Notes: generated by a model not told the origin, from the letters alone. Shown: positions 18,800 to 29,566, numbered from the stretch's first letter. The stretch: 64,000 bases of DNA from CAWJTV01 sp963845695 (GCA_963845695.1 CAWJTQ010000021.1:1-64000), one strand, 5' to 3'. A program made the numbers and translations.

Positions 18800-19702
18800 T
18801 TCGGATTGGACGAAAAAAACGTGCCGGGCCTTGTCAACCCCGTCCCAGAATGCGACATCGGTCGCACACCCGGCTCTTTCGAATGTATAACATATCCTAT
18901 CTTGCCACAAAAGAGCCCAGCGGGCAACGGACCCCCTCGCTGGGGGCACATCTCGCTTCGTCACGACCTCAATTGCGAGAAAATACGAGGTATCTCTTTC
19001 CTCAAATCGTCATCGGTCGTTCGAGAATTGCGTCGAATGCCCGATCTCGACAAGAATTCCGCACCAGGTTCAGAGCGCCTCGACTGAGGACATGCCCCTC
19101 GATGGGTTTAGCACGACTCCCCGTAACATCTGGTAAGAATTCGGATTATAGCAGCCGCCATGTTAAAGGCCCGCCGCTTTCGCCCAACCACTCCGGCCCG
19201 GCATCCGCTCACAATTCGTCGCTTGTCGCAGGCTTCACCTTCACGATCGCGCCGCAAAAGATGCGAGCAATGATGGATTCAGTCGTCGTACTCACATCGA
19301 CCGTTCGTTCGTTCGGGAATCGAGCTAAGGTTGCATTCGTTCAACGATTCCGAGCTCAATTATGGGACCTTCCGGCCGGTGAAGTAGAGACGACCGCGGT
19401 GATCAAATTGGAGATCATGGGATGAGCATTCTGGGCAAAGCAGAGCGAGAATCCGGCCTCCCCAAAGCTCGATCAGGGAGTGATACTCGGGCTTCCAGGA
19501 CGAATCTCCAATGCGGACGGGGAATTGCGTCCTCGACACCTTGACGGAATTCCCAATGATTTATTGAATGGATTCCTCAGTTCGATCGGGGGGGCATGTT
19601 TTGGGGAGTCGACGCGACCGCGGGCCAGCGAGCGTCCACCCAACCCTGCCGCACTCATCTACGTTCGCCAGCGACCACAATCTCTCTCGCAAGGATGCAG
19701 CC
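18800..19702. other. Long intergenic region without a supportable gene
   Basis: About 900 bases between divergent genes. Reading frames exist but show no protein-like sequence or ribosome site. A short inverted pair CCCAGCG/CGCTGGG occurs near 18917-18946. The stretch is less GC-rich than its surroundings, and may contain a degraded gene or an undetected RNA. The AAGGA at 19691 is the ribosome site of the next gene. Confidence 0.4.
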
Positions 19703-21265
19703 ATGGCACGGATCGCATTGATCAATCCGCGGTTCCAGACCTCGTTCTGGGGGCTCGACCACGGGATGCCGATTCTGGGCAAGAAGTCGAACATGCCCGT
19801 GCTGGCGCTGCCGGTTCTGGCCGGGTTGACTCCTGCGGAGCATGAGGTCGTCCTGATCGATGAGAACATCGAGGAAATCGACTTCGAGGCATTGGAGTCG
19901 TTTGAGATCGTTGGTCTGACGGGCATGACAGTGCAGCGCGAGCGGATGCGTGAGATCCTGGAGGAGCTCCATAGTCGCGGCATCTTCAGCGTGATTGGCG
20001 GTCCGTGGGTCAGTGTGGTGGAGGATTGGTTCGAGGGACTCGTCAACGTCACGTTCGTCGGCGAGGCCGAGGAGACCTGGCCGCGATTTCTTGATGAGTG
20101 GTCGAGGGGCGAGCATCAAAGTCGTTACGAGCAGGCCGAAAAGACCGACATGACGAAGGTCCCGCCGCCCCGTTTTGACCTAGTCAAGTTCCGCGACTAT
20201 GCCATGGGCTGCGTCCAGACCTCGCGCGGCTGTCCGTTCCAGTGCGAGTTCTGTGACATCATTGTCATCTTCGGCCGGAAGCCGCGGATCAAGACTCCCG
20301 AGCAGGTGGTCGCCGAGATCGATACTCAGCACCGGCTCGGCTGTCGCGTGATCTTTCTCGTGGATGATAACTTCATCGGAAACAAGAAGGCCGCCAAGGT
20401 CATTCTCCGCGCCATCATCGACTGGCAGCGCCAGCACGGCTACCCGTTGGCCTTCTTCACCGAAGCCTCGCTTGACCTGGCCGAGGATGACGATCTGATG
20501 CGGCTGATGGCCGAGGCGGGGCTGATCGCCGTTTTCATCGGGATCGAGAGCCCCGACGAGGAGGCCCTTCGCGAGACCAAAAAGTACCAGAATGTGCGCG
20601 GGAGTCTGGTCGAAAGAGTCCGGAAGGTCCAGGAAGCGGGCCTCGAAGTCTACGCGGGGATGATTGTCGGCTTCGACCAGGACGATGCGACCGTCTTCGA
20701 TCGGCAGTTCGACTTCCTCCGACGGTCGAGGATTGTCGGCGCGATGGCCGGCATGCTCTCGGCCATTCCCAAGACTCCACTCTACGATCGCCTCGCGGCT
20801 GAGGGCCGGCTCGACAACGCCGCGGCCGACGACCCCCGGATCGCCACGAACGTCGTACCGCTGAGGATGACCGTGGGCGAGATGCGCGATGGCTGGCTCG
20901 ACCTGATGGATCGGCTCTACGAAGCGGAAAGTTACTTCCAGCGGTTCGACGATCTGTTCATCACGGGACGACTTCCCCTGGCAACCGCGAAGATGAACTG
21001 GTTGCGCCGGCATCGCCCGCTGCGGTACCTGATGCTCCAGGCTCTGACGATCCTGGGGGCCGTTGTGATGCTCTCCCGGGTCTGGTCCGACCCCCGGACG
21101 CGGCCGTACCGGCCGGTCTATGCCAAGTACCTCCGCAAGCTCCTCGTTTCGGGCCGGCCACCACGATACCTCTTCCAGTTCGCCTGGAAATGTATCATGC
21201 ATACGCACTTCGCCATCATGACCCGTCAGATGGTGCGCGGCGAGAGTCGGCTGGTCAATACCTAA
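19703..21265 (+). CDS. B12-binding radical SAM protein (DUF4070 type)
   Basis: A cobalamin-binding radical SAM enzyme, likely a methyltransferase or rearranging enzyme acting on an unknown, possibly lipid, substrate. The N-terminal B12-binding Rossmann domain (residues 1-140) includes IVGLTGMTVQRERMREIL and VIGGPWVS. The radical SAM domain has the CxxxCxxC cluster motif in SRGCPFQCEFCDII, then FLVDDNFIGNKKAAK and FIGIESPDEEAL. The C-terminal ~150 residues fit DUF4070. Hopanoid methylase HpnP belongs to the same broad class, but nothing here fixes that role. Start at ATG 19703 with AAGGA upstream; the frame is intact at 520 residues. Confidence 0.85.
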   Translation: MARIALINPRFQTSFWGLDHGMPILGKKSNMPVLALPVLAGLTPAEHEVVLIDENIEEIDFEALESFEIVGLTGMTVQRERMREILEELHSRGIFSVIGGPWVSVVEDWFEGLVNVTFVGEAEETWPRFLDEWSRGEHQSRYEQAEKTDMTKVPPPRFDLVKFRDYAMGCVQTSRGCPFQCEFCDIIVIFGRKPRIKTPEQVVAEIDTQHRLGCRVIFLVDDNFIGNKKAAKVILRAIIDWQRQHGYPLAFFTEASLDLAEDDDLMRLMAEAGLIAVFIGIESPDEEALRETKKYQNVRGSLVERVRKVQEAGLEVYAGMIVGFDQDDATVFDRQFDFLRRSRIVGAMAGMLSAIPKTPLYDRLAAEGRLDNAAADDPRIATNVVPLRMTVGEMRDGWLDLMDRLYEAESYFQRFDDLFITGRLPLATAKMNWLRRHRPLRYLMLQALTILGAVVMLSRVWSDPRTRPYRPVYAKYLRKLLVSGRPPRYLFQFAWKCIMHTHFAIMTRQMVRGESRLVNT

Positions 21266-21309
21266 GTCCCCTGATGAATGGGCTCAGCGCAGGAAATGAG
21301 TTCGCCCCA

Positions 21310-21990
21310 TCAAGTATACGGCAGGTTGTGCACCAACGCTTCGACCCGCGCGCGGACGAACCGCGCGGGCGAGCGGGAAAGCGAGCCGAATAAGAACGGG
21401 GGCCACAGGAAGTGAACCACCTGGACCATTTGAAACGCCTGGCCGCGGACGTTGGGATTGGGGCTGGGCAAGACGTAGACGAACATGAGCGTACAAGCGG
21501 AGACCAGCGCCACCAGGCCCAAGAGCACGAACAGCCAACCGAGGCCGAGGAGGACTCGTCCCGTTGGCGTCTCAATGGCGTACTCCACACGGGTCCGCGA
21601 TCCCGATGGGCTCAACCGGAACCGGCCCCGACGTGCGCCTGCGGACGGAACCGACCCCGACATGTCGAGTACCACTCCGACCACTTCGAAGACTACTTCG
21701 CGACGGTCGCAGGCGACGATTTTGACCGGGCCGAACGGGCCCATGCCCTCGCGCGCCAGCAAGCCAGCCAGCTTCGCTGAGAGCGCTTCCGGCTCACCAG
21801 CGACCTCCGCGTCGCCGACAATCGTGCCCGCGGCGGCGTTCTCTTCGATTTCGAATCGCTGGGAAGCCTCCAAAGCCCGCGCCTGGCGCTCGCGGGTGGC
21901 GCGGATCATGTAGGACAAACCCGACAACCAGATCACGCCCCCGACCGTCGCGACCGCGATCACGATCCACTTTCCGACCTCCGGATCCAT
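21310..21990 (-). CDS. Membrane protein of unknown function
   Basis: I do not recognise a family. The 226-residue product starts at the ATG at 21990 with GGAG upstream. It has an N-terminal helix (WIVIAVATVGGVIWLSGLSY), then about 100 residues of soluble alpha/beta domain rich in charged residues, and two C-terminal helices (GLGWLFVLLGLVALVSACTL and a weaker one at VQVVHFLWPPFLFG). The soluble part ends in a beta-strand pattern RVEYAIETPTGRV. Its convergent neighbour is the radical SAM gene, 44 bases away, and it follows the ABC gene on the same strand by about 110 bases. Confidence 0.65.
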   Translation of the reverse strand: MDPEVGKWIVIAVATVGGVIWLSGLSYMIRATRERQARALEASQRFEIEENAAAGTIVGDAEVAGEPEALSAKLAGLLAREGMGPFGPVKIVACDRREVVFEVVGVVLDMSGSVPSAGARRGRFRLSPSGSRTRVEYAIETPTGRVLLGLGWLFVLLGLVALVSACTLMFVYVLPSPNPNVRGQAFQMVQVVHFLWPPFLFGSLSRSPARFVRARVEALVHNLPYT

Positions 21991-22097
21991 GGGACTCCTT
22001 TCCTTTCCTTCTACTGACAGTGCTGACGGTACTGCATTCGAAACCGAGTGCGTTTGGCACGTCAAGGGACTTCATCGGTCCCTCGCGGCGACCCGAT

Positions 22098-24100
22098 TTA
22101 CCAACGAGGCCTGAGGCCCTGAATGGCGTCCTCGACAGCCAGTTTGATCAGCTCGACCGCGACTCCGGAGCTGACTCGCCGAGTCACTTCCGTAAAGATC
22201 GCGGTGCTCTCACCGCCGACCTGCGCCGCGGCATCGCGTCCACTAGCGTGGTCGAACCGAGCGATCTCCGCGAGCCGGGCGGCCTCGCCATAAGCGATTC
22301 GATAGAGAAGGCACGATTCCAGGTCGTGGAGGGGGTCGTTCATTCCCGTGCACCCGATGGAGTGGAAGTCGAAGTTGGGAGTCGTTGTCGATCGCTCGGA
22401 CGGCGGTCCGTCAACCGTGCTGCGACCCGGGAGGGGAGTGACCCGCCAGCGACCCTCACCCTGGATCTCGAGCTCGGTGTCATGATAGGGCGCAGGCTCC
22501 GGCGGTCGCCAATACTCAGATAGCTGATCGCGGATTCCTCGAGCAGGCGGTAAAGCCTCCCGACCTGATCCGCACCCAGTTCCCCGCCGGCGCGTTCGAG
22601 GAACACGAATCGGGGCGAGGTGAGCAACACTCGGGCGAAGACCAGCAGCCGCTGCTCGACCGGAGAGAGGGCGCTGGGACTGTGTACGTCGGCATCGAGT
22701 CCACCGACGCGGCTTACCGTCGGACCGAGCCCAACCTTCTCCAGGGCCGCGAGGATTTCCTCGTCGCGAAACGCTCGCTCGGAACAGGTGGCAGTCAACT
22801 GCGATCGCAACGTGCAGCGCACGGTCAGCGGCTGCCTGGGCACGAAGATGATCCCATCAGAAGGGGGCCGGACAAGGTGGCCTTCCCCGTCCTCCCAGAT
22901 GCCGGCCGTCGCCAGGAATAGGGCTGTCTCGGCGGTCACGTCCGGCCCCGTGATCAGCAGGCGGTGGCCGTGAGGGATCTCCAGCGAGAGGCCCTGGATC
23001 AATGGACGGCGTTCCCGAGGCGTCCAGAGAGTCAGCCCGTCGTAGGCTACCCGGTCCGGCGCCTCGCCGACCCGGATTCCCGAGACGGCCGGTGACTTCG
23101 CCTGATCGATGGCCTCGACGATCGTGTCCAGCCGCGAAGTGACAGCAGCGAACGAGGAAAGCGTTTCGAACTGGGTCACGATCAGCGAAAACGCACCCAG
23201 AAACGCCGAGAATGCCATCGCCGACTGCGTGACGACACCGAACTCCACGTGGCCTCGGATGTACATCGGCGCCACGATCAAGAGCGGGATGAGCTGGGTC
23301 AGGTAGTTGTACCCGTTGACGAAGAAGTTGAGGTTCCTGGTGACCCGGATAATGCTCTTGTTATTATCCACCACATCGGCCAGGCGGGCGCGAAGACAAC
23401 CGCCGACGGTCTGCTCGGCGCGCATGGTGGCGATCGCCTCGGCCGTCTCCCGCGTCTGGATAAGATGATAGCGAAGGTCGGCCTCCTTCTGAAGCTGGAG
23501 GTTGTCCAGCCTGACGAGCGGGCGGCCGAGCAGGATCGTCAGCGTCGTACCGGTCGCGGCGTACAGCCCCGCGACTACCACCAGCCACGGCGTGATGGAC
23601 CACAGGACTCCCAGGAATGCCAGCGACGTGATCAGCGCGTTGAGGGACATCAGGAAGAACGACAGGGTCGTCTGGGTGTACGACTTCACGTCCTCGGTGA
23701 TCCGCTCGTCGGGGTTGTCGATCTCGTCCCGGGCCTTGAGTCGATAGAACGCATCATGCGACATGTAGCGGTCGATCAAGAGGCGGGTCATCCAGGCGCG
23801 CCAGAGGAGCCGGAGCCGCTCCTCCGAGAAGCGGTAGAACGCGGACATGACCGTCAACACGGCGAAGACGCCCGCATAGATGAAGCCATAATGGACGAAC
23901 TGAGTCCATCTGCGGTCGGCTATGCCCGTCATGAAATCGCGGCCCACGTAACTGTTTACCACGTTCAGGCCGCTGAGAGACAGGAGCAAGGCCAGCAGCA
24001 GACTAAACCAGCCGATGGCCGCCCGTCGGGCCTCGGATGAGAAAAAGAGCTGGAGGATGCGAAGAAACCGTGCCCAGACTCGCCGTTGATCGTTGATCAT
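22098..24100 (-). CDS. SbmA/BacA-like ABC half-transporter with degenerate ATPase domain and C-terminal extension (frameshift)
   Basis: Membrane half-transporter of the ABC_membrane_2 (YddA/SbmA-like) type. The ATG at 24100 starts six membrane helices (for example IGWFSLLLALLLSLSGL, FIYAGVFAVLTVMSAFY and LVVVAGLYAATGTTLTIL). The nucleotide-binding domain begins near residue 360 but its motifs are eroded: the Walker A position reads ITGPDVTAETAL without GK, the Walker B region reads RFVFLERAGGEL, and the signature reads LSPVEQRLLV. Near 22500 the frame shifts; the other frame continues YHDTELEIQGEGRWRVTP and runs without a stop into a second block (MNDPLHDLESCLLYRIAYGE onward) ending at 22098. 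The two are also linked by an ATGA overlap if the shift is real. Confidence 0.75.
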
Positions 24101-24223
24101 CGAGGCCACTCGTCCCTTGACGACGCGATGGGATGGCCTCGATGACCCGACCGCAGGCCGTCGCTCCGGCCTCACCGGTCCAGATGTCAGTCTCCCGGCC
24201 CGCGCCGGAGCCAAGTCCCCTCT

Positions 24224-25661
24224 TCAATTCTTGCCGCTCGGGCTCGGGATTTCCACACGATCCTGACCACCCTCGCGGAGGGCTGGATGTTTCGCGCGGT
24301 CGGCTGCTCGTCGGGCGGCAGTCGGCGAGCGTTTCTTCAGCTTCGGCCCAGCGGTGAGCGAGTGCAGAAACGCGAGCAGCTCCTGGCGTTCGCCGTAGTC
24401 GAGCTTCGCGTATCGGCTGGCGATCTTGGCGGCCTCCCCATCGTGGAGCCGGATGGCCTCGTCGAGCGTTTTCGCCCGTCCGTCGTGCAGATAAGGTGCC
24501 GAATCGGCGACGCCCCACAAGGGAGGCGTTCGCCACTCGGTCATCGCCGCCGTTCCAGACGACTGAGCGCGGGCTCTGGCTGAAGCAATATCATCCAGGC
24601 GTTGGGGAGCGATCGGGCTTCCGTAGTACGTCGCGACATCGCCCAGAGATTGGCCCATGTCGTGGAGGAGTAGGTCGCTGTAGAGCCCGTTCACTTGGCC
24701 CAGCCGGGGTGAATGACATGTCGCGCAGCCGATGGTCTCGAACGCGACATAACCCCACGGCTCCGTGATTTGATATGGAGCGGTCCGGAGCACCGGTGGC
24801 GGCAGGGTACGCACGTAGCGGATCAACTGATTGCACTGTTCGTCATCCAGGTCGAGCTTCGTCTCAGAACGGCTGGTCGCCCCGATGGGACCGAGAGTCG
24901 CCTGATGATGGCCGGGGACCTCCAGGCCCAGCTCGTTCGAGCACGCGGCCAGGACGAAGTCGCTGAGGGCTGCCGTTTGCCCCTTCCATCCAAACCGGCC
25001 GAACCGGCCGTCCGGCAATCGACTCACGCCGCCCCTTGATCTCAGGAAATCCGGGGTACTTGCGCTCTTCGGCCGCGATCAGCACCTCACCGGGGATCGC
25101 GTCGATGCGTCCCGCTCCGAAGATCGCGGGCGTGTTCCGCGCCGACGCCGTCAGATCGAGAATCTCGCCGTGACGGTCCACCTGGGTGTAGGCCGCGACT
25201 TCGCGGAGCCGATCTGTGAGCGTCTGGGCCGTAGCCTGCCGGTGAAGGACTATACTGGCACCTCCCCGGAACAGATTGTGGAGGTCTCCCAGTTCGCCCT
25301 GGAACACTTTCCCGCCCCGCTTGGCGTTGCCTGGACTGGCGACGGCCGTCAGCATGCGGACATTGCGATCGTTCCGGCCTCCGCCTCCGACGCCGCCGAG
25401 GTGGTGACAGCCGAGACACGACTGTTCGTTATAGAGGGGCCCGAGCCCGTCGCCGCCGATCGGGCTGGGCTGACCGGGCTCCCAGGTTTTCACGAACAGC
25501 TCGCGACCCTCGTAGAACCCCCGCGAGACCGTCGTCCTCGTCTTCGATCCTCGGCCTCCGGCGATGGCCACCGAGCACAGCGCCAACAGGAGACAACCGG
25601 CCCCCAGCCAGGTCTTCTTGCTGATTCCCAAGGCGTCTTGAGCGAACGTATCATGACACAT
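24224..25661 (-). CDS. DUF1111 di-heme c-type cytochrome (oxidoreductase-like, frameshift)
   Basis: Exported protein with two c-type heme sites, CLGCH and CATCH, in the arrangement of DUF1111, a family related to di-heme peroxidases. The start is ATG 25661, with GGGAGG upstream and a signal segment (WLGAGCLLLALCSVAIAGG). Conserved blocks include GGDGLGPLYNEQSCLGCHH, then FGRFGWKGQTAALSDFVLA, and the C-terminal EWRTPPLWGVADSAPYLHDG. The frame shifts near 25010: the upstream piece ends after GRRESIAGRPVRPV and the downstream frame resumes with LPDGRFGRFGWKG. A paralog lies 4 kb away on the other strand. The electron partner is unknown. Confidence 0.85.
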
Positions 25662-26355
25662 GGGCGCATCCTCCCAAACGTAATGCGAGCCGGGAGAGCC
25701 CCGAGCTCGCGGATCTCCCTTTTTCCCCGTGCGCACCCGTCGCATATCCCAAGCAGGGTTTAAGAACCGACGACAAGCTGTCGGTGCACCGCCCCCTCAG
25801 GCGCGGGCATACGGGTCCTTCGGAGTCCTTGAGGCGCGCGGAATCGCCCAGCGGCCGACTCGTGTGACCGATACTGGACGAGGCGGAGGGTGTCTCTCCG
25901 CCGCGCGTCTCAGGATAAGGGATCGTTCAAGTGAGAGACGATCCGATCGCTTTGATTATTCAGAAGTTGCTTTCCTCAACGAGTGTCGACGAGAAGCCGG
26001 ACAAGTAGCGGCCTTACCTCCAGCCGCTGGGATGGGACCTCCGGCGATGGTCACTGGACGACCCGGACTTCGTCTGGAAGTGTCCAAATAATCTCGTCTT
26101 GCGTCATGGCCTGGCTCCATGCAAAATCGCGTCGCCTGTCTGAGGGAGCGTCGGATCCCCTCCCATCATCCCCCTTCTCGTCCCTCTCATCGCATCGGCG
26201 AATCGGGAACGAGAGAATACGGACTTTATCCCCCTGGAATCTGAGCGCACACAAGGCTAGGATGTTTCGATTGCCAGGGATTTTGACCGGGTCAAGTCGA
26301 TGACCCGGAAGGAGTTTCGATCGTCAGGCGATCCGGTCCGAAGCGCGTGCGGAGG
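25662..26355. other. Intergenic region with two short hairpins
   Basis: About 690 bases without a credible gene. Two inverted repeats stand out: GGCGGAG/CTCCGCC near 25882-25902, and a perfect CCGGGTCA/TGACCCGG pair with a 6-base loop at 26287-26308, 48 bases before the lipoprotein start. The rest shows nothing I recognise. It must hold the promoter of the lipoprotein and DUF1559 genes. Confidence 0.45.
26287..26308 (+). promoter_or_regulatory. Short palindrome upstream of the lipoprotein/DUF1559 pair
   Basis: CCGGGTCA (26287-26294) and TGACCCGG (26301-26308) form a perfect 8-bp palindrome with loop AGTCGA. Its position just before the ribosome site region suggests an operator or a leader hairpin. 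No regulator is identified. Confidence 0.35.
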
Positions 26356-26569
26356 ATGGCCCGTCTTGCGCAGGGCCTGATACTGGCCGCGGCGCTGGGA
26401 ATGTTGGGGTGTGGCAACCCCGGGCAAGGAACCGTGCAGGTCGCGGCTGAAACTGCGCAAGGCACTCACACCGCATGCCGGCGAGAAGGCCAAGGACCGC
26501 AAGAGGCAGTCGTTCGCAGGCAAGTCGTTCAACATCAAGGACCGGAACCAGGCGGCCACCCCAGAGTGA
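26356..26569 (+). CDS. Small lipoprotein preceding a DUF1559 gene (frameshifted)
   Basis: A ~70-residue lipoprotein. The ATG at 26356 follows GGAGG and gives MARLAQGLILAAALGMLGCG, a signal peptide with lipobox LGCG. A shift near 26450 is needed: the next frame reads LTPHAGEKAKDRKRQSFAGK and ends in SFNIKDRNQAATPE with the TGA at 26567-26569. Small lipoproteins of this shape often sit directly upstream of DUF1559 genes in planctomycetes, as here (87 bases apart). The role is unknown; I infer it belongs with the pilin-like protein that follows. Confidence 0.6.
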
Positions 26570-26656
26570 GCCCGCCCCCAAGCACATCCCCCTCTCCCCG
26601 TCGCCATTGGTCACATCGCTCATTCCCGTCGCTCGGCTTTTCAAGCGGAGGTTTCC

Positions 26657-27803
26657 ATGATCGATCGAATCGCAAGACAGAACAGGTCTCAACGTGGTTT
26701 CACGTTGATCGAGCTCCTGGTCGTGATCGCGATTATCGCGGTCTTGATCGCTCTGCTCTTACCGGCGGTGCAGTCCGCGCGAGGCAGCCCGCCGCATGCA
26801 ATGCACCAACAACCTCAAACAGATCGTGCTGGCGCTGCACAACTACGAGAGCTCCAATACGTCGTTTCCCATGGGCTTTTGCTGACAATGGTACAACGAC
26901 GGTCATGGCTACACGGATGCCGCCGGCCCGCTGGTCCGGCTGACCCAGTACCTCGAGCAGGGTGGGATCTACAACGCGATGAACTTCTCGATCCCCATGT
27001 ACTACGGCGCCAACACGACCGTATGTAACGCCGGCTTGAGCGTGTTCTGGTGCCCGAGCGACCCAATCATCACTGGACTTCGCTACATTTATCCGGCCCC
27101 CTACGCCTTTGACGGCGGCCCGCTTCCGATGACCTACAGCAGCTATGCCGGCTGCCTCGGAACCTGGACCTACTTCCCGATCGGAACCGGGGTTGACCAA
27201 TTGCAATTGGGCTTGATGAACGGCATGTTCCAGTATATCGGCATGCCCCCGAATGCGAACCCGTTCATCCTCTACGGAACATCGCTGCCCAACTCCGGCA
27301 GTGTGTCGCCAGTGAAGCTGGCGTCGATCACCGACGGGACGTCCAACACGATCGCTTTCAGCGAGCACGCCCACGGGCTCTTCAGTACCTCAGGTTCGAC
27401 GAACCAGGGCGGCCAGACGATCACCGATATCTACTGCTGGAACTGGTGGGTGTCGGGCAACTACGGCGATACGGTCTTCACGACCTTCTACCCGCTGAAC
27501 CCGCAACGGAAGATCAGTCTCGGCTACAGCGATAACAACCAGGGCGACGACATGGTGCTCTCCGCTTCGAGCTTTCATCCCGGCGGCGCCAACTTCGCCT
27601 TCGCCGACGGCTCAGTCCGGTTTCTCAAGGACTCGATCCAGTCGTGGCAATATACTGTTAATGGCCAAACGATCATACCGGTCGGCTTCACACGCGACGG
27701 TAATGGCACGTTCACCTCGACAGGTGTGAATGGACAATTCGGCGTCTATCAGAAGCTATCGAGCCGTAACGGCGGCGAAGCCGTCAGTTCCGACTCCTAT
27801 TGA
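26657..27803 (+). CDS. DUF1559 prepilin-type H-X9-DG protein (frameshifted)
   Basis: Pilin-like surface or periplasmic protein of the large planctomycete DUF1559 family. The N-terminus has the type IV prepilin signal GFTLIELLVVIAIIAVLIA after a short basic leader (MIDRIARQNRSQR). The C-terminus has the H-X9-DG processing-associated motif in FHPGGANFAFADGSVRF. The frame shifts near 26785 and again near 26885, with CTNNLKQIVLALHNYESSN in between, a standard DUF1559 block. The restored product is about 380 residues. A prepilin peptidase would cut after the Gly of GFTLIE. Function is unknown in the family; many copies usually occur per genome. Confidence 0.85.
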
Positions 27804-27997
27804 CTCATGTCCGGCTGCGCGGCGGTTTCGATGCATCCTGTAACAGTGCGCAGGCTGTGAGGCGCGTCATGGCCATGCCCTGACGGGAGAAGAACTCCTC
27901 CACCGCAACTCGTCCTTCACGGAGGATGCCGATCGACTTTTTATCAAGTCGGTCCGCATTCGTCCCGGACGAACCGCAACCCGCCGAGGTCATCCCA

Positions 27998-29263
27998 TTA
28001 GACAAGGTCCACGTGTGGGGCTGGAGGCACGGCATGTGGACCAGAACTCGCAACGACTTCGGCGAGGAACCCGAGCAGTCGCTGACGAAACAGCGGTAGG
28101 GCGAACGTCTCGGCGCGCCGACGGGCCAGGACCGGGTCGTGGGGGCAACCAGAGAACTCCCAGGCGTCGAGGGAATCGCGGAGTGCGGTCGCAGTGGGCT
28201 CAGAGTAGAGCCGGCCGACGTCCGCGTCCACGGTTTCGGCCACGCCACCGTGACCCAGCGCGATCACCGGAGCGCCACAGGCCAGGGCTTCGATGGGAAC
28301 GATCCCGAAATCTTCCTCGCCGGGGAAGAGCAAGGCTCGACAGCGTCGATAATGGTCGCGGATCACGTCGTCGGGCTGCCAGCCCAGGAATCGAACGGTG
28401 GGCCCGGCCATCGCTTCTAACCGCGCCCGCTCCGGGCCCTCGCCGATGACGGTCAGCCTTCGCCCGGAGTGTGAGCAGGCCGCGACCGCCTGATCGATTC
28501 GCTTGTAGGGCACCAGTGCCGAGACCACCAGATAGGCGTCGTCGCGCGGGCGATCGTTCGGGTCGGGCGTATAGAACGCGGCATCGACGGGAGGCTGGAT
28601 GACCCGGCTCTCGCGACGATAGCAGCGCGCGATCCGTTCGTGAACTGTCGACGAGATCGCCACGAAATGCGAGACGCGGCTCGCGGTCGCCCGATCCCAG
28701 CGCCTGAGGCGAGAGAGCACAGTCCGAGCCAGAATCCGCCGAACGGGCCGATCCGACCAGCCCTCCAGATAGGTCTCGCGGGCTTGCCAGGCATATCTCA
28801 TTGGCGTAAAGCAATAGCAGACGTGAGGAACACCTTTCGGTGGAATCACAGCTTTGGCCACGCAATGGCTCAGGCTGATGACGAGGTCCACTTTCCGAGG
28901 CCGCCAGGCCCTTGCGGCCAGAGGCATAATCGGCAGCAGGTGGCGATAGTGGCGGAAAACGCCCGGGATCGTCTGGAGAGGCGAAGTCCGGATCGCCATC
29001 GACTCGATCACCGGACTGACCGACTTGCGCCGGTGGATCAGCGTGTACAGCGTGGCGTCGGGGAACGCCCGACACAGGACCTCCAGACACTTTTCGCCCC
29101 CGCGCATGCCCGTCAGCCAGTCATGCACCAGTGCGACTCGCATGCCCGTCAATGGGGAATCGGCCGCGAACCCCTCGCGGTCCCGTCGTCGCGCCGGGCT
29201 GACTTCCGATCGGATCTCTCGCAGGCGCGTGACAGCGCCTACATCGCGACTGCTGGCTTCCAT
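27998..29263 (-). CDS. GT4-family glycosyltransferase
   Basis: Transfers a sugar from a nucleotide donor, probably in exopolysaccharide or cell-envelope glycan assembly. The N-terminal acceptor domain begins MRVALVHDWLTGMRGGEK, a hallmark of WbaZ-type mannosyl- or fucosyltransferases. The donor half carries VVSALVPYKRIDQAVAAC, then GEGPERARLEAMAG and the EX7E segment FPGEEDFGIVPIEALACG. The 421-residue frame is intact. I choose the ATG at 29263 because GGGAGG lies five bases upstream; this leaves a 40-residue N-terminal extension, and the ATG at 29143 (MRVALV) is an alternative. It is a lone glycosyltransferase, with no polysaccharide cluster in view. Confidence 0.85.
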   Translation of the reverse strand: MEASSRDVGAVTRLREIRSEVSPARRRDREGFAADSPLTGMRVALVHDWLTGMRGGEKCLEVLCRAFPDATLYTLIHRRKSVSPVIESMAIRTSPLQTIPGVFRHYRHLLPIMPLAARAWRPRKVDLVISLSHCVAKAVIPPKGVPHVCYCFTPMRYAWQARETYLEGWSDRPVRRILARTVLSRLRRWDRATASRVSHFVAISSTVHERIARCYRRESRVIQPPVDAAFYTPDPNDRPRDDAYLVVSALVPYKRIDQAVAACSHSGRRLTVIGEGPERARLEAMAGPTVRFLGWQPDDVIRDHYRRCRALLFPGEEDFGIVPIEALACGAPVIALGHGGVAETVDADVGRLYSEPTATALRDSLDAWEFSGCPHDPVLARRRAETFALPLFRQRLLGFLAEVVASSGPHAVPPAPHVDLV

Positions 29264-29566
29264 GCCGGCCTCCCGAGTCAACGAGTCGTCGAGTACGGGC
29301 GTCCTGGCCGGCTGTCTCGCAGAGTTGTTCTACCCGTGCACCATCCGAGGAGTTTGGACCGGGAACCTACCCGAGATTGACCGATCAGGCAAGACCGGCT
29401 GGGATTTCCTGCGAATAGAGCGGCCTTCGAAGTCGTCTGAAGGGTTAGAGTGGGTTGCAGCCAGAGACCGAGCCTTCCATTCCGAGTCAATTCGGAGATA
29501 TAATGCCGGTTCGGAGCAGGATGCGCGATCGCACACATCTTGAGCAGGTTCCGGGAGACTTCGATC
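29264..29566. other. Intergenic region between divergent genes
   Basis: About 300 bases that must hold the promoters of the glycosyltransferase and of the DUF1111 gene. No gene, repeat or clear promoter box was seen. Confidence 0.4.

Noticed and set aside
27805..28248. Extra minus-strand frame downstream of the glycosyltransferase as a C-terminal extension
   Set aside because: The glycosyltransferase frame ends normally at 27998, and the sequence beyond lacks family similarity.
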